15,376 nucleotides of DNA from DASYAN01 sp036501345 (GCA_036501345.1 DASYAN010000226.1:1-15376), one strand, 5' to 3'; shown: positions 7,751 to 14,412, counted from the first letter of the stretch. Made by a program: numbers and translations. Notes: generated from the sequence alone by a model not told the origin.

Positions 7751-8160
7751 TCTGAAGACCCTCATGACTTCAGACTGAGGGAGGAAAGAAATCTGCCCGC
7801 AGGCTGGATCTGCCGTGCCACCTTTAGGTGGTTCAAGACTAATCCCCTTGCGGGGAGCCGTTTTGTGTTGGAACGGCTAAACCCCTCTGGTTTCCCAGGT
7901 AATGTGAGCCTCGACGATGTTAGAAAGCGGTTTGGCGTTGCAAGCACTGGCACTAACCCTCGTAAACCTGTTTAACCTGCAACCGTAGAGCATCGGGCTG
8001 GCTCACGCACCCTATGGTACCTAAATTTGCCTCTAACGTAGCCCCGTCAGTCTTACGACTGGTGGCTGGATCTGGTCAGGTGAAGCCGGAGTCGGACGGG
8101 CAGAAATCACCCCCTACTCACAAGCCCATCCCTTTTCAGGGATCGGGTCCCTGACCCTGT
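7751..8160 (+). ncRNA. Structured RNA, HEARO/omega-RNA-like (IscB-associated type), solitary
   Basis: A 480-bp gene-free gap rich in inverted repeats. On the plus strand: TCTGAAG/CTTCAGA (7751-7757, 7768-7774), CCACC/GGTGG (7818-7831), CCCC/GGGG with TTGC loop (7844-7855), AGCCGTT/AACGGCT (7856-7862, 7872-7878), CTGG/CCAG (7887-7898), a long-range pair GTGAGCC/GGCTCAC (7904-7910, 8000-8006) extended by CGATG/CATCG (7915-7919, 7991-7995), GTTGCA/TGCAAC (7937-7942, 7978-7983), CAGTC/GACTG (8048-8061), and a terminal hairpin CCCATCCC/GGGATCGGG (8127-8149). This order, and the ACAAGCCC hairpin at the end, resemble from memory the HEARO (omega-RNA) that precedes iscB genes. No iscB follows; rpsR lies opposite. 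Strand and family are inferred. Alternatives are another unclassified ncRNA or a minus-strand leader of the foldase gene. Confidence 0.5.
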
Positions 8161-8181
8161 TTCTTTACAAGACTGGAACTA

Positions 8182-8502
8182 TTACATCCCGCGTATGTGT
8201 TCGGCTGTATACGGGAGCAAGGCCATAAAGCGTGCTTGCTTGATAGCAGTGCTTAAACCACGCTGATGTTTAGCGCAGGTTCCCGTTTTACGGCGGGGCT
8301 CGATCTTGCCGCGATCGGAAATGTATTTCCGCAGGAAGCGGCTAGAGTCTTTGTAGTCAATTTCGCGAACGTGATCGTGACAGAATTGACAAACTTTGCG
8401 GCGAGAACCACGGTCGCGCCCACCCTCGCGCCTTTGGCGCGAAGACCCTGAGCCGGTATTTGACCCGCCGTGACTGTGCCCGCCTTCGTTACGTCTTTGC
8501 AC
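8182..8502 (-). CDS. rpsR: 30S ribosomal protein S18
   Basis: 106-residue S18, which binds the platform of the 30S subunit together with S6. The core starts near residue 35 (RRKVCQFCHDHV) and runs through FLRKYISDRGKIEPRRKTGTCAKHQRGL to the end. Cys38, Cys41 and Cys76 are the zinc-type (C+) cysteines. Residues 1-34 form a Gly/Ser/Arg/His-rich extension beyond the usual roughly 75-residue core, a pattern seen in some Gram-positive-type lineages. The start is GTG at 8502 with AAGGAG seven bases upstream. It follows ssb by 16 bases and closes the rpsF-ssb-rpsR operon. No clear terminator follows; the structured region at 7751-8160 lies immediately downstream. Confidence 0.95.
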   Translation of the reverse strand: MQRRNEGGHSHGGSNTGSGSSRQRREGGRDRGSRRKVCQFCHDHVREIDYKDSSRFLRKYISDRGKIEPRRKTGTCAKHQRGLSTAIKQARFMALLPYTAEHIRGM

Positions 8503-8518
8503 AACTTTTCTCCTTCAA

Positions 8519-8917
8519 TTAGAAGGGGTGGTCTTCCAAATCTCCGAGACTGTCATCTCCTAAGATATCTGACGAGCTGGTACTGCCCTGGCGATCCTTT
8601 GGTGTGAGCATCTCCAAGTCATTGGCAATAACTTCGATAGCTGTACGTTCGACTCCAGTCTTGTCGGTGTACTTACGCATGCTCAGACGCCCTTCGATGA
8701 AGACCTTTTGGCCTTTTTTCAGGTAAGTGGAACATGTTTCTGCCAGTTGACGCCAAGCGACAATATTGAACCAGTCCGTATCTTGCTGGCGTTCACCAGT
8801 AGATGACTTGCTAAAACGATTAACAGCAAGTGAGAACTTTGCTACCGCTGTGCCATCAGGCGTGTAGTTCATTTCTGGATCGCGACCGAGATTGCCGATG
8901 AGCATGATTTTGTTCAT
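8519..8917 (-). CDS. ssb: Single-stranded DNA-binding protein
   Basis: 132-residue SSB. The N-terminal OB fold (residues 1 to about 105) begins MNKIMLIGNLGRDPE and includes TAVAKFSLAVNR, DWFNIVAW, LKKGQKVFIEGRL and the closing IEVIANDLEML. A short Ser/Asp-rich linker leads to an acidic tail ending LEDHPF, the docking peptide that recruits partners such as RecJ, PriA and RecO. It protects single-stranded DNA in replication and repair. ATG 8917 has AAGGA eight bases upstream. It lies between rpsF and rpsR, its usual place. The tail ends in DHPF rather than the commoner DIPF. Confidence 0.97.
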   Translation of the reverse strand: MNKIMLIGNLGRDPEMNYTPDGTAVAKFSLAVNRFSKSSTGERQQDTDWFNIVAWRQLAETCSTYLKKGQKVFIEGRLSMRKYTDKTGVERTAIEVIANDLEMLTPKDRQGSTSSSDILGDDSLGDLEDHPF

Positions 8918-9001
8918 AATGCAAATCCTTTCGACGTGCTATTCCACCCCAGCTCTTTTTTTTGCTCGGAGACTGAATGAACGTCCCCACATATATTTCA
9001 G

Positions 9002-9604
9002 CTAAGCTTCAATGGCTTCAGGGTTCTCAACAGCCGGTGGAGCACTTTCGATCTCTTCAGGAGACAGAACGACTGCTTCCTCTGCTATTGGGGTTGCTGT
9101 GACCTCTTCAGCCTCTGTCTTGTCCTCTACGGGACTCTCAGCTTCAACGGGCGTGACAGGGATTTCAACCCTGCTGGCAGCTTCAACGGGTACAGGAGTC
9201 TCGTTTTGACCTTCAGCTTCAATGGGCGTAGCGGGAGTCTCTGCTTGATTTGCGGCTGCTTCGGCTTGCGCGGCGGCCGCAGCTGCACGAGCCTCGCGCT
9301 CTTTCTGAGCTGCCTTTGGATCGCGCCTCTTCATCATGTAGCGGAAGACTATTTCAGAAACCCTAAGTGTACGTTCGATTTCAGCCACGGCCTCAGGAGT
9401 CAGTATCATATCAATGAATATGTAGTATCCATCGCGGTGACGATCGATGGGATATGCCAGACGGCGACGCCCCCATTGATTTACCTTGACAGTCTGGCTG
9501 CCATAGTTTGCGACGATGTGTTCGATACGGTCCAGTAAGGAACGTGTCTCATCTTCGCTGACTTCGGGGTTGAGAATGAATCCAAGTTCGTAATCTCTAC
9601 TCAC
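9002..9604 (-). CDS. rpsF: 30S ribosomal protein S6 with long acidic tail
   Basis: 200 residues. The S6 core is about residues 1-97: MSRDYELGFILNPEV, the WGRRRLAYPI strand and GYYIFIDMIL, ending VFRYMMKRRDPKAA. Residues 98-200 are an Ala/Glu/Pro/Val-rich, strongly acidic extension with repeated ETPV, TPIEAE and PVEAE-like units, about twice the normal protein length. S6 pairs with S18 on the 30S platform. The start is GTG at 9604 with AAGGAGG seven bases upstream. It is first in the rpsF-ssb-rpsR operon. The tail is probably disordered and its function is unknown; a glutamate-rich extension recalls the post-translational glutamylation of E. coli S6, but that link is only an idea. Confidence 0.95.
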   Translation of the reverse strand: MSRDYELGFILNPEVSEDETRSLLDRIEHIVANYGSQTVKVNQWGRRRLAYPIDRHRDGYYIFIDMILTPEAVAEIERTLRVSEIVFRYMMKRRDPKAAQKEREARAAAAAAQAEAAANQAETPATPIEAEGQNETPVPVEAASRVEIPVTPVEAESPVEDKTEAEEVTATPIAEEAVVLSPEEIESAPPAVENPEAIEA

Positions 9605-9633
9605 GAAGCCACCTCCTTCCTTTGGGTATGCTT

Positions 9634-9660
9634 CCGGTCAGTATTGTGTTTGACTGCCGG
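9634..9660 (-). promoter_or_regulatory. rpsF leader hairpin, S6:S18-binding-motif candidate
   Basis: In the rpsF leader, CCGG-CAGT pairs with ACTG-A-CCGG around a 10-base loop (arms 9634-9642 and 9653-9660). A conserved CCG beside a hairpin in rpsF leaders is known as the S6:S18 binding motif used for autoregulation. The CCG-bearing stem here, about 30 bases before the start codon, fits in position and composition. Two further hairpins lie upstream (GCCGC/GCGGC at 9712-9732 and CCCAC/GTGGG at about 9748-9763). Confidence 0.4.
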
Positions 9661-9859
9661 AGCAGGTGGAGCATCAGTACCATATTATTTAGGCTGACGC
9701 TGAACTTTAGTGCCGCTTCATAAGGTTGCGGCCTATCGAAAAATTATCCCACAATTAGTGGGGATGTTGATATGCTCTCAATTGGTTGTCCCGCACTCCG
9801 CTTGAAAATTTGGAAATAAACTGCGCAGTGAGTGCCCTGGAAGCCATCAACACGACGAT

Positions 9860-9888
9860 AGTATATCATCAAACTCAATCTGTGGAAA
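9860..9888 (-). promoter_or_regulatory. Candidate rpsF promoter
   Basis: On the minus strand TTTCCA (complement 9883-9888) and TATACT (complement 9860-9865) are 17 bases apart. The -10 is a 5/6 match and the -35 is weak. It would give a leader of about 250 bases holding the three hairpins. Closer promoters cannot be excluded. Confidence 0.4.
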
Positions 9889-10139
9889 CCCCCCTTGCTT
9901 TTTAAGTATTAGGAGGGCCTTTTTTAGGAGAAAGACCCAGAAAACTCTTGCTCGATTGTGAGCCACCGTGTTAAAGCACGGGTAACGTGTCTCCGACTTT
10001 TGAAAGTGCTGGGGTGAACCAACTTTCAATTCTCTATTCTTCTTATACGTTGTGAAATCGGAAAAGCGGAAATACTTTACTTCGATTGGACGGATGAAGA
10101 AGTTCGTCAGTATAAGACGTGGCCCAATCAGAGGAACTC
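9889..10139. other. Gene-free stretch with hairpins, unexplained
   Basis: The DNA between the rpsF and rpmI promoters has no convincing gene. Features seen: imperfect arms CCCCCCT/AGGAGGG around 9889-9918 followed by a T run (CCTTTTTTAGG), terminator-like on the plus strand; CCGTG/CACGG about 9966-9980; and an 8-bp inverted repeat TTGAAAGT/ACTTTCAA about 9999-10028. From about 10016 to 10169 one plus frame is open for some 50 codons (including ILYFDWTDEEVRQYKTWPNQ) but has no start codon, so it may be a gene remnant. Confidence 0.4.
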
Positions 10140-10168
10140 TTGCTTGCAACTGGAGAGTGTGCTATAAT
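10140..10168 (+). promoter_or_regulatory. rpmI-rplT promoter
   Basis: -35 TTGCTT (10140-10145), a 17-base spacer and a perfect -10 TATAAT (10163-10168). It predicts a leader of about 180 bases before rpmI, long enough for regulation. Confidence 0.75.
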
Positions 10169-10193
10169 CGTGCCGCGAACACGGGGCTTAGCT

Positions 10194-10261
10194 CGTAAGC
10201 AAAACTCCATAAAGAGATAGTAGAGCTTGCTTTACGTGGCTTTTTTCATGAAAAAGGCTAC
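10194..10261 (+). promoter_or_regulatory. rpmI leader: attenuator-like hairpins
   Basis: The first hairpin pairs CGTAAGCAAAACTC (10194-10207) with GAGCTTGCTTTACG (10223-10236), with small internal irregularities, and is followed by TGGCTTTTTTC, as in an intrinsic terminator. A second stem pairs GTGGCTTTTTTCA (10236-10248) with TGAAAAAGGCTAC (10249-10261) and would bury that T run. The two share base 10236, so they may compete or act in sequence. L20 is known to control its own operon through leader RNA in other bacteria; the specific mechanism here is inferred. Confidence 0.45.
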
Positions 10262-10356
10262 TCTGCGCCTTGGATTGAGCACATAGGGATTGATAGATTT
10301 CATTCATGTGTAGAATATCTGGTTGTTGCCCCGTATAAGATGAAAAGAAAGAAATT

Positions 10357-10560
10357 ATGAAGCAGAAACTTAAAACACACAAAGCCATGGCTAAACGCCT
10401 CCGTGTGACCGCTTCCGGCAAGTTTATGCGTCGTAAAGTGGCCATCAGCCACCTGCGTCGCAACAAGTCACCCAAGGCTGTTCGTTCTGCCGACAAAGAG
10501 TATCAGCTGAAAACAGCTGATACACGTCGTCTGAAACGTTTGCTGCCCTACGCTTTCTAG
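10357..10560 (+). CDS. rpmI: 50S ribosomal protein L35
   Basis: 67-residue L35, a small basic protein of the large subunit. LKTHKAMAKRLRVTASGKFMRRKV matches the L35 signature, and the body has the usual Lys/Arg-rich helix ending RRLKRLLPYAF. The length is normal. The ribosome binding site is weak, being purine-rich without GGAGG (AAAAGAAAGAAATT). rplT follows after about 60 bases. The usual upstream partner infC (IF3) is missing; instead a promoter and a long leader precede the gene. Confidence 0.95.
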   Translation: MKQKLKTHKAMAKRLRVTASGKFMRRKVAISHLRRNKSPKAVRSADKEYQLKTADTRRLKRLLPYAF

Positions 10561-10621
10561 CCGTGTCCCCACTGGGGGTTTGCTATATCACCTTTAGGTG
10601 AATGGAGGAAGAAAAAGGACT

Positions 10622-10978
10622 ATGCCAAGGGTAAAACGCGGAGTTACCTCTCACAAGAAACATAAAAAGATTTTACAGATGGCGGAGGGCCATCGTGGTA
10701 CACGCAATCGTCTTATCCGTCGAGCGCATGAATCGGTTATGCACTCGATGGCATATATGTACCGCGACCGTCGCAATCGCAAGCGCGATATGCGTCGGCT
10801 GTGGATCACACGTATCAATGCTGCAGCTCGCATCCATGGGGTGACCTATAGCGAATTGATGCATGCTATCCACGTTGCTGATATTCATGTAGATCGCAAA
10901 ATCCTAGCTGAAATGGCAGTTAACGATCATGCAGCTTTCAGTGCTCTTGTCAAAACAGCATTAGAAGCTGCCAAATAG
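10622..10978 (+). CDS. rplT: 50S ribosomal protein L20
   Basis: 118-residue L20, an early assembly protein of the 50S subunit that binds 23S rRNA and usually represses its own operon. MPRVKRGVTSHKKHKKILQMAEGHRGTRNR and the DRRNRKRDMRRLWITRINAAARIHG segment are characteristic, followed by the globular C-terminal domain. The frame is open from an ATG at 10598, but the conserved family start is MPRVKRG, so ATG 10622 is chosen, with GGAGG at 10604-10608 and AAGG at 10615-10618. Just upstream TCACCT/AGGTGA (around 10589-10602) forms a small hairpin near the ribosome binding site. Confidence 0.96.
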   Translation: MPRVKRGVTSHKKHKKILQMAEGHRGTRNRLIRRAHESVMHSMAYMYRDRRNRKRDMRRLWITRINAAARIHGVTYSELMHAIHVADIHVDRKILAEMAVNDHAAFSALVKTALEAAK

Positions 10979-10980
10979 GC

Positions 10981-11052
10981 GGATGCGATAAATCCAGTGG
11001 ATGCGATAAATCCAACAGATATGACAAATCCAACGGACGCGATAAATCGGGT
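10981..11052 (+). repeat. Four 18-bp tandem repeats after rplT
   Basis: Units at 10981-10998, 10999-11016, 11017-11034 and 11035-11052 follow the pattern GGATGCGATAAATCCAAC; the third and fourth units diverge (AGATATGACAAATCCAAC, GGACGCGATAAATCGGGT). The array begins two bases after the rplT stop codon and runs directly into the dispersed hairpin repeat. Confidence 0.85.
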
Positions 11053-11105
11053 CCCTACACCACGGGCAATGAATTGCCAATTGGTAGGGGCCTAATTTAT
11101 TGCGC
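11035..11105 (+). repeat. Dispersed hairpin repeat, copy B (after rplT)
   Basis: GGACGCGATAAATCGGGTCCCTAC (as GGACGCGATA plus TAAATCGGGTCCCTAC, 11035-11058) is partly complementary to GTAGGGGCCTAATTTATTGC (about 11085-11104), with a central palindrome GGCAAT/ATTGCC (11065-11078). It would fold into a stem of about 20 bp with an inner hairpin. It shares its order of blocks with copy A at 244-305 and may serve as a transcript-end structure between rplT and the methyltransferase gene. Confidence 0.7.
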
Positions 11106-11125
11106 TCGTTGGACTCCGTGAAGTT

Positions 11126-11965
11126 ATGACACTGATTATTAGCCCATCAAATCCTCGTATCAGCAAGGTGCGAGCCCTACACACGACGCGTGGGCGTAAG
11201 AAAAATGGCCTCTTTTTAATGGAAGGTCCTAATCTGCTTGAGGCTCTGCTTGCTGCACAGATCATACCGTATGAGGTCTATTATCAGCCAGAGTTGTTGC
11301 GGCGGACAGACAGAGGAGCCTCTTTATTAATGCGTTTGCTGCAGCTCCCTGCTCTGTCCGAGGATAGTCTGATCGAGGTCAGTGAACGTGTCATCGAAGC
11401 TATCAGCGAGACGCAGACTTCACAGGGAATCGTATGTGTATTGCCGCTCAATGTTCTGGATCAGGCGCGAATACAGGCGCAGCGCATGCCAGCTTACCGC
11501 CCAGCACTGCTGATTCTCGATGCTCTGACTGATCCCGGCAATATGGGAACGATCTTGCGTACGGCACTAGCAGCTGATGTCGAAAGAGTACTGTTAACTC
11601 CTGACTGTGTCGACTATTATAGTCCCAAGGTCCTGCGTGCCGCAGCTGGAGCGCACCTGATGTTGCCTGTGGAAACCGATCTATCCTGGGCTGCAATTGG
11701 AGATCGGGTAGCTACGCACTGTGGTCAAGTTTCCCACGTTTTGCTGGCTGAGGCTAACAGTCCTTCCAGATACTATGATCTGGATCTCACACAACCGTTC
11801 GCGCTCATTATTGGCAATGAGGCTCATGGTCCTTCTCAACTGGCTCATGCGTTAGCTACCCACTCGATTAGCATTCCCCTTGCATACGGTGTCGAATCGT
11901 TGAATGCTGCTATGGCTACTGGTATTATCCTTTATGAGGCTGTGCGACAAGTAAAAAAGATGTGA
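11126..11965 (+). CDS. TrmH/SpoU-family RNA 2'-O-methyltransferase
   Basis: 279-residue SPOUT methyltransferase that uses S-adenosylmethionine to methylate a ribose 2'-hydroxyl in rRNA or tRNA. An N-terminal substrate-binding domain (about residues 1-110, with KNGLFLMEGPNLLEALL) precedes the knotted catalytic domain. SPOUT motif 1 is LDALTDPGNMGTILRTA (Asn139, Arg145), motif 2 is LIIGNEAHGPS (228-237) and motif 3 is IPLAYGVESLNAAMA (250-264). Length and architecture fit the RlmB/TsnR/YsgA group; the exact target cannot be read from sequence. No strong ribosome binding site precedes the ATG at 11126. A gene of this family commonly sits after rplT and before pheS, but here the next gene converges from the other strand. 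Confidence 0.92.
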   Translation: MTLIISPSNPRISKVRALHTTRGRKKNGLFLMEGPNLLEALLAAQIIPYEVYYQPELLRRTDRGASLLMRLLQLPALSEDSLIEVSERVIEAISETQTSQGIVCVLPLNVLDQARIQAQRMPAYRPALLILDALTDPGNMGTILRTALAADVERVLLTPDCVDYYSPKVLRAAAGAHLMLPVETDLSWAAIGDRVATHCGQVSHVLLAEANSPSRYYDLDLTQPFALIIGNEAHGPSQLAHALATHSISIPLAYGVESLNAAMATGIILYEAVRQVKKM

Positions 11966-11966
11966 C

Positions 11967-11980
11967 TACTCCTGTGAGTA
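11967..11980. terminator. Short hairpin between convergent genes
   Basis: TACTC/GAGTA with a CTGT loop lies in the 15-base gap between the methyltransferase stop and the chemoreceptor stop. The stem is only five base pairs and lacks a T tract, so its role as a bidirectional terminator is weak. Confidence 0.3.
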
Positions 11981-14122
11981 TCAGCCGTTGTTACCATTGC
12001 GTGCCCGACCATCCGACAGGGGATAGAGTGAGATGGGACCGCTCATCGGTTGGGGCACAGGAGTATCTCTGTCTGTATTTGTCTCCGGATTTTCTCCTGT
12101 AGAGGTCAAGCGTAGTGGCTGGTATACGGGGCTGACTGCGCGGAGAACACCACTCACTGTGGTGGGACTGTCGAGATCATCCTCCACAAAAATGTTGGTG
12201 TTAGGGGCATAATGGTTCTGATTATCGCGCAATTTGAAGGCTGCCACTGATGTACGCAACTGTTCGACCAGACGGGCAAGGTGCTCTACACTTTGCGCAG
12301 CTTGGTGAGTGTTGGTACTGTTTTGTCGGGTTGAGGCCGATACTTTTTGCATGATTTGTGTGACTGCATGAGTTGCTTGTCGTTGTAGCAGTGCCATTTG
12401 ACTGATATTTTCGATCTCATGTGCTTGATGCTCAACAGCTGCGAAGATCGCTTCTAGCGCAATACCAGTCTCTTCAGTTAGATGCGTGCCTTTAGCCGTT
12501 TGCTGTTGTGTATCCTGCATAGATTGTGCAACGTCCCCGATCTCTTCACGTACGCTACGTACAGTACGTGTAATCATACTGGCTTCCTCTTTAGTGCGCT
12601 CGGCCAGACGGCGAATGTCTGCAGCGACGGCGCTAAAGCCTGTACCATTTTCTCCAGCCATGGCGGCCTGAATGGCTGCATCAAGTGCTAAACGATTTGT
12701 TTGATGAGCGATACCAGAAATGACATCGACGATGTCGTTAATCTCACGGGAACGCTCATCTAGAGTATGGACCTTGCTGGCAGTTGTCTGAACATTTTCG
12801 TTGATCCGTCCCATGCCCGCGATGGTTTGCCTGACTGCTTCGCGCCCTGTTTGCGCATCTTGGCCTGCTAAGCGGGCGACATTGTACAGTGCCTGGGCTC
12901 GTTCGGCAACTTTGTGGGTCGATGAGGTCATCAGTTCTACTTGGGTGTTGGCTGCGGCGATCTGCCTGAGCTGGGCCTTATCCGTTTCTACGAGCTGGGT
13001 CATTCGTCTGAGAATTGAGACTGTAGTGGCATCTACCCCGCTAGCTACCATCTTGACCCTGACTACCAGACTGCCAAGTTCGTCGATCATGTAATTGAAA
13101 GAATCGGCCAGGACACCCATGGCATCAGCGGTGACTTGTGCCTGAATACGCAAGTCGCCTTCACCAACCCCACTGACTTCGCTAACCAGTTTTTCGACCT
13201 GGGCTTGCAGGTTATCACGTTGTGACTGGGCTTCTTGGGCGAGCTGGACAATATAATCCAACATATGGTTGATAGATCTGGCGACCAAAGAGATCTCGTC
13301 CTCTCCAGTAATTGTTGCACGAGCATGTGTGTCACCTTTTGCAATACGTCTTGTGAGCAGTGCAAGTTGATGTAACGGGCGAACGATGGTGAGATAAATG
13401 ATGTAACCAATTGCGGTAACGATAACGATCGTACTCAAGAATGCTAGCAGGGTGGCTAGGTAAAAGGGACCAGTTTGTGATGCACCAACCTGTGCAACTG
13501 TGTTGCTAATATCCTCCGTGATGTTGATGATATTCTGCCATCCTGGTTCCAATAATGCGTAGTTGTCGGTAGCCTGTTGTAGAAGGGAAGCTACCTGTTC
13601 TTTGGGTGCGTTCGTAGCGATTGCACTGAATACGAGATTCTGGGCCTGTTGGTAGTTAGGCCACAACTTATTGGTAATCAAGCCAATGGCTGCTTGTTGC
13701 CGCTTAGCCAGGGGAAGGTTGGGATCATCACTCAACAGAATGCCGTAAACACCTTTCATATCTGGAGAAGTGCTGATTTGATATTTTTGTTTATACTGCT
13801 GAATCGCCTGATCAAATCGCTTGGTGACGTTTTGCAACTGATTGAGTGCATCAGTGGCTTGGGCTGGTTGGCTGGGGACGGTTTCATACCGATACTGGTA
13901 AGCTGATTTGAGCAATTCAGTCATTCTGGGAAGGTAGTCCCCTGTTGTAGTGACCATCTTGAATGCTTGGATATTCAATTGAATTGCTTGGCTGCGGCTC
14001 TTTTGAGCATTGATGAAACCAAATCCGAGTATCGAAATAATAATTCCCGGGATAACTGCCGCAAGAAGAAACGCAAATAAGAGACGACGGGAAATTTGCA
14101 TGTTGGTGATAAATTTGAGCAT
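11981..14122 (-). CDS. Methyl-accepting chemotaxis-type receptor (PilJ/PixJ-like)
   Basis: 713-residue membrane receptor. TM1 is about residues 13-36, the extracytoplasmic helical sensor about 40-218, and TM2 about 220-247. A HAMP domain (247-300, VRPLHQLALLTRRIAKGD) is followed by a second HAMP-like stretch (318-360, GEGDLRIQAQVTADAMGVLADSFN), then the signalling coiled coil (about 380-630). The hairpin tip reads IAHQTNRLALDAAIQAAMAGENGTGF (471-496), nearer to PilJ/PixJ receptors of twitching and phototaxis than to the flagellar NLLALNAAIEAARAGE. Residues 631-713 are a Pro/Thr-rich tail. The frame opens 34 codons upstream, but MLKFITNMQISRRLLFAF at 14122, after GAGGAGGAG, is the natural start. 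The ligand is unknown and no che genes are nearby. Confidence 0.9.
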   Translation of the reverse strand: MLKFITNMQISRRLLFAFLLAAVIPGIIISILGFGFINAQKSRSQAIQLNIQAFKMVTTTGDYLPRMTELLKSAYQYRYETVPSQPAQATDALNQLQNVTKRFDQAIQQYKQKYQISTSPDMKGVYGILLSDDPNLPLAKRQQAAIGLITNKLWPNYQQAQNLVFSAIATNAPKEQVASLLQQATDNYALLEPGWQNIINITEDISNTVAQVGASQTGPFYLATLLAFLSTIVIVTAIGYIIYLTIVRPLHQLALLTRRIAKGDTHARATITGEDEISLVARSINHMLDYIVQLAQEAQSQRDNLQAQVEKLVSEVSGVGEGDLRIQAQVTADAMGVLADSFNYMIDELGSLVVRVKMVASGVDATTVSILRRMTQLVETDKAQLRQIAAANTQVELMTSSTHKVAERAQALYNVARLAGQDAQTGREAVRQTIAGMGRINENVQTTASKVHTLDERSREINDIVDVISGIAHQTNRLALDAAIQAAMAGENGTGFSAVAADIRRLAERTKEEASMITRTVRSVREEIGDVAQSMQDTQQQTAKGTHLTEETGIALEAIFAAVEHQAHEIENISQMALLQRQATHAVTQIMQKVSASTRQNSTNTHQAAQSVEHLARLVEQLRTSVAAFKLRDNQNHYAPNTNIFVEDDLDSPTTVSGVLRAVSPVYQPLRLTSTGENPETNTDRDTPVPQPMSGPISLYPLSDGRARNGNNG

Positions 14123-14412
14123 TGTACTTCGGCTCCTCCTCAGATGCCTATCTAAAACTCCACAACAACGTATCCACGCGAAGGTACGATTGCTACCTGG
14201 GGGTATACTGGAATGTGCACCCACACTATTAAGTGTACTCGTTTCCGAAGTAAATAAAAATCTTCCTGCTGAGATGGCCTGAATTTCCTAATTGTGATAC
14301 TTTATTGCTTGCTAGAGATTCGTGGATCTGGGGAGATTGCCATTATGATATTGTACTGATGTGGTAGAATATCGACACTTTAGTAGTCTTCTCTTACAAT
14401 TAGAAGTACAAT
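14123..14412. other. Divergent regulatory region before biotin carboxylase gene
   Basis: No gene is seen. ACACT/AGTGT (14222-14235) is a small palindrome upstream of the chemoreceptor gene. TAGAAT at 14365-14370 is a possible plus-strand -10 box, with only a weak -35 (TTATGA, 16-17 bases upstream). Confidence 0.4.

Noticed and set aside
7780..7800. GAGGAAAG followed by GCCC-rich sequence, resembling the 5' conserved region of RNase P RNA
   Set aside because: The rest of the RNase P RNA core (ACAGAAA-type and GGTAAACCCC-type boxes in the right order) is not present.
7852..7880. GAGCCGTTTTG...AACGGCT, similar to group II intron domain V
   Set aside because: The hairpin is too short, lacks the domain V bulge, and no intron-encoded reverse transcriptase is present.
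7703..7975. 90-codon open frame on the plus strand within the structured region
   Set aside because: No recognisable protein features or ribosome binding site; the pattern of inverted repeats is better explained by RNA.
8095..8120. Minus-strand GGGGGTGATTTCTGCCCGTCCGA, reminiscent of a tmRNA 5' end
   Set aside because: The tmRNA start motif is not matched exactly, and no tag-peptide reading frame or matching acceptor-stem 3' end is found on that strand.
9847..10149. 100-codon minus-strand frame between rpsF and rpmI
   Set aside because: It overlaps both promoter candidates and hairpins, has no family resemblance and begins at the rpmI -35 region.
10981..11052. Regular repeats considered as a CRISPR array
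   Set aside because: The 18-bp units are directly adjacent with no unique spacers, and no cas genes are present.
14010..14282. 90-codon plus-strand frame over the chemoreceptor 5' end
   Set aside because: It is antisense to the first transmembrane segment of a clearly real gene and shows no protein features of its own.
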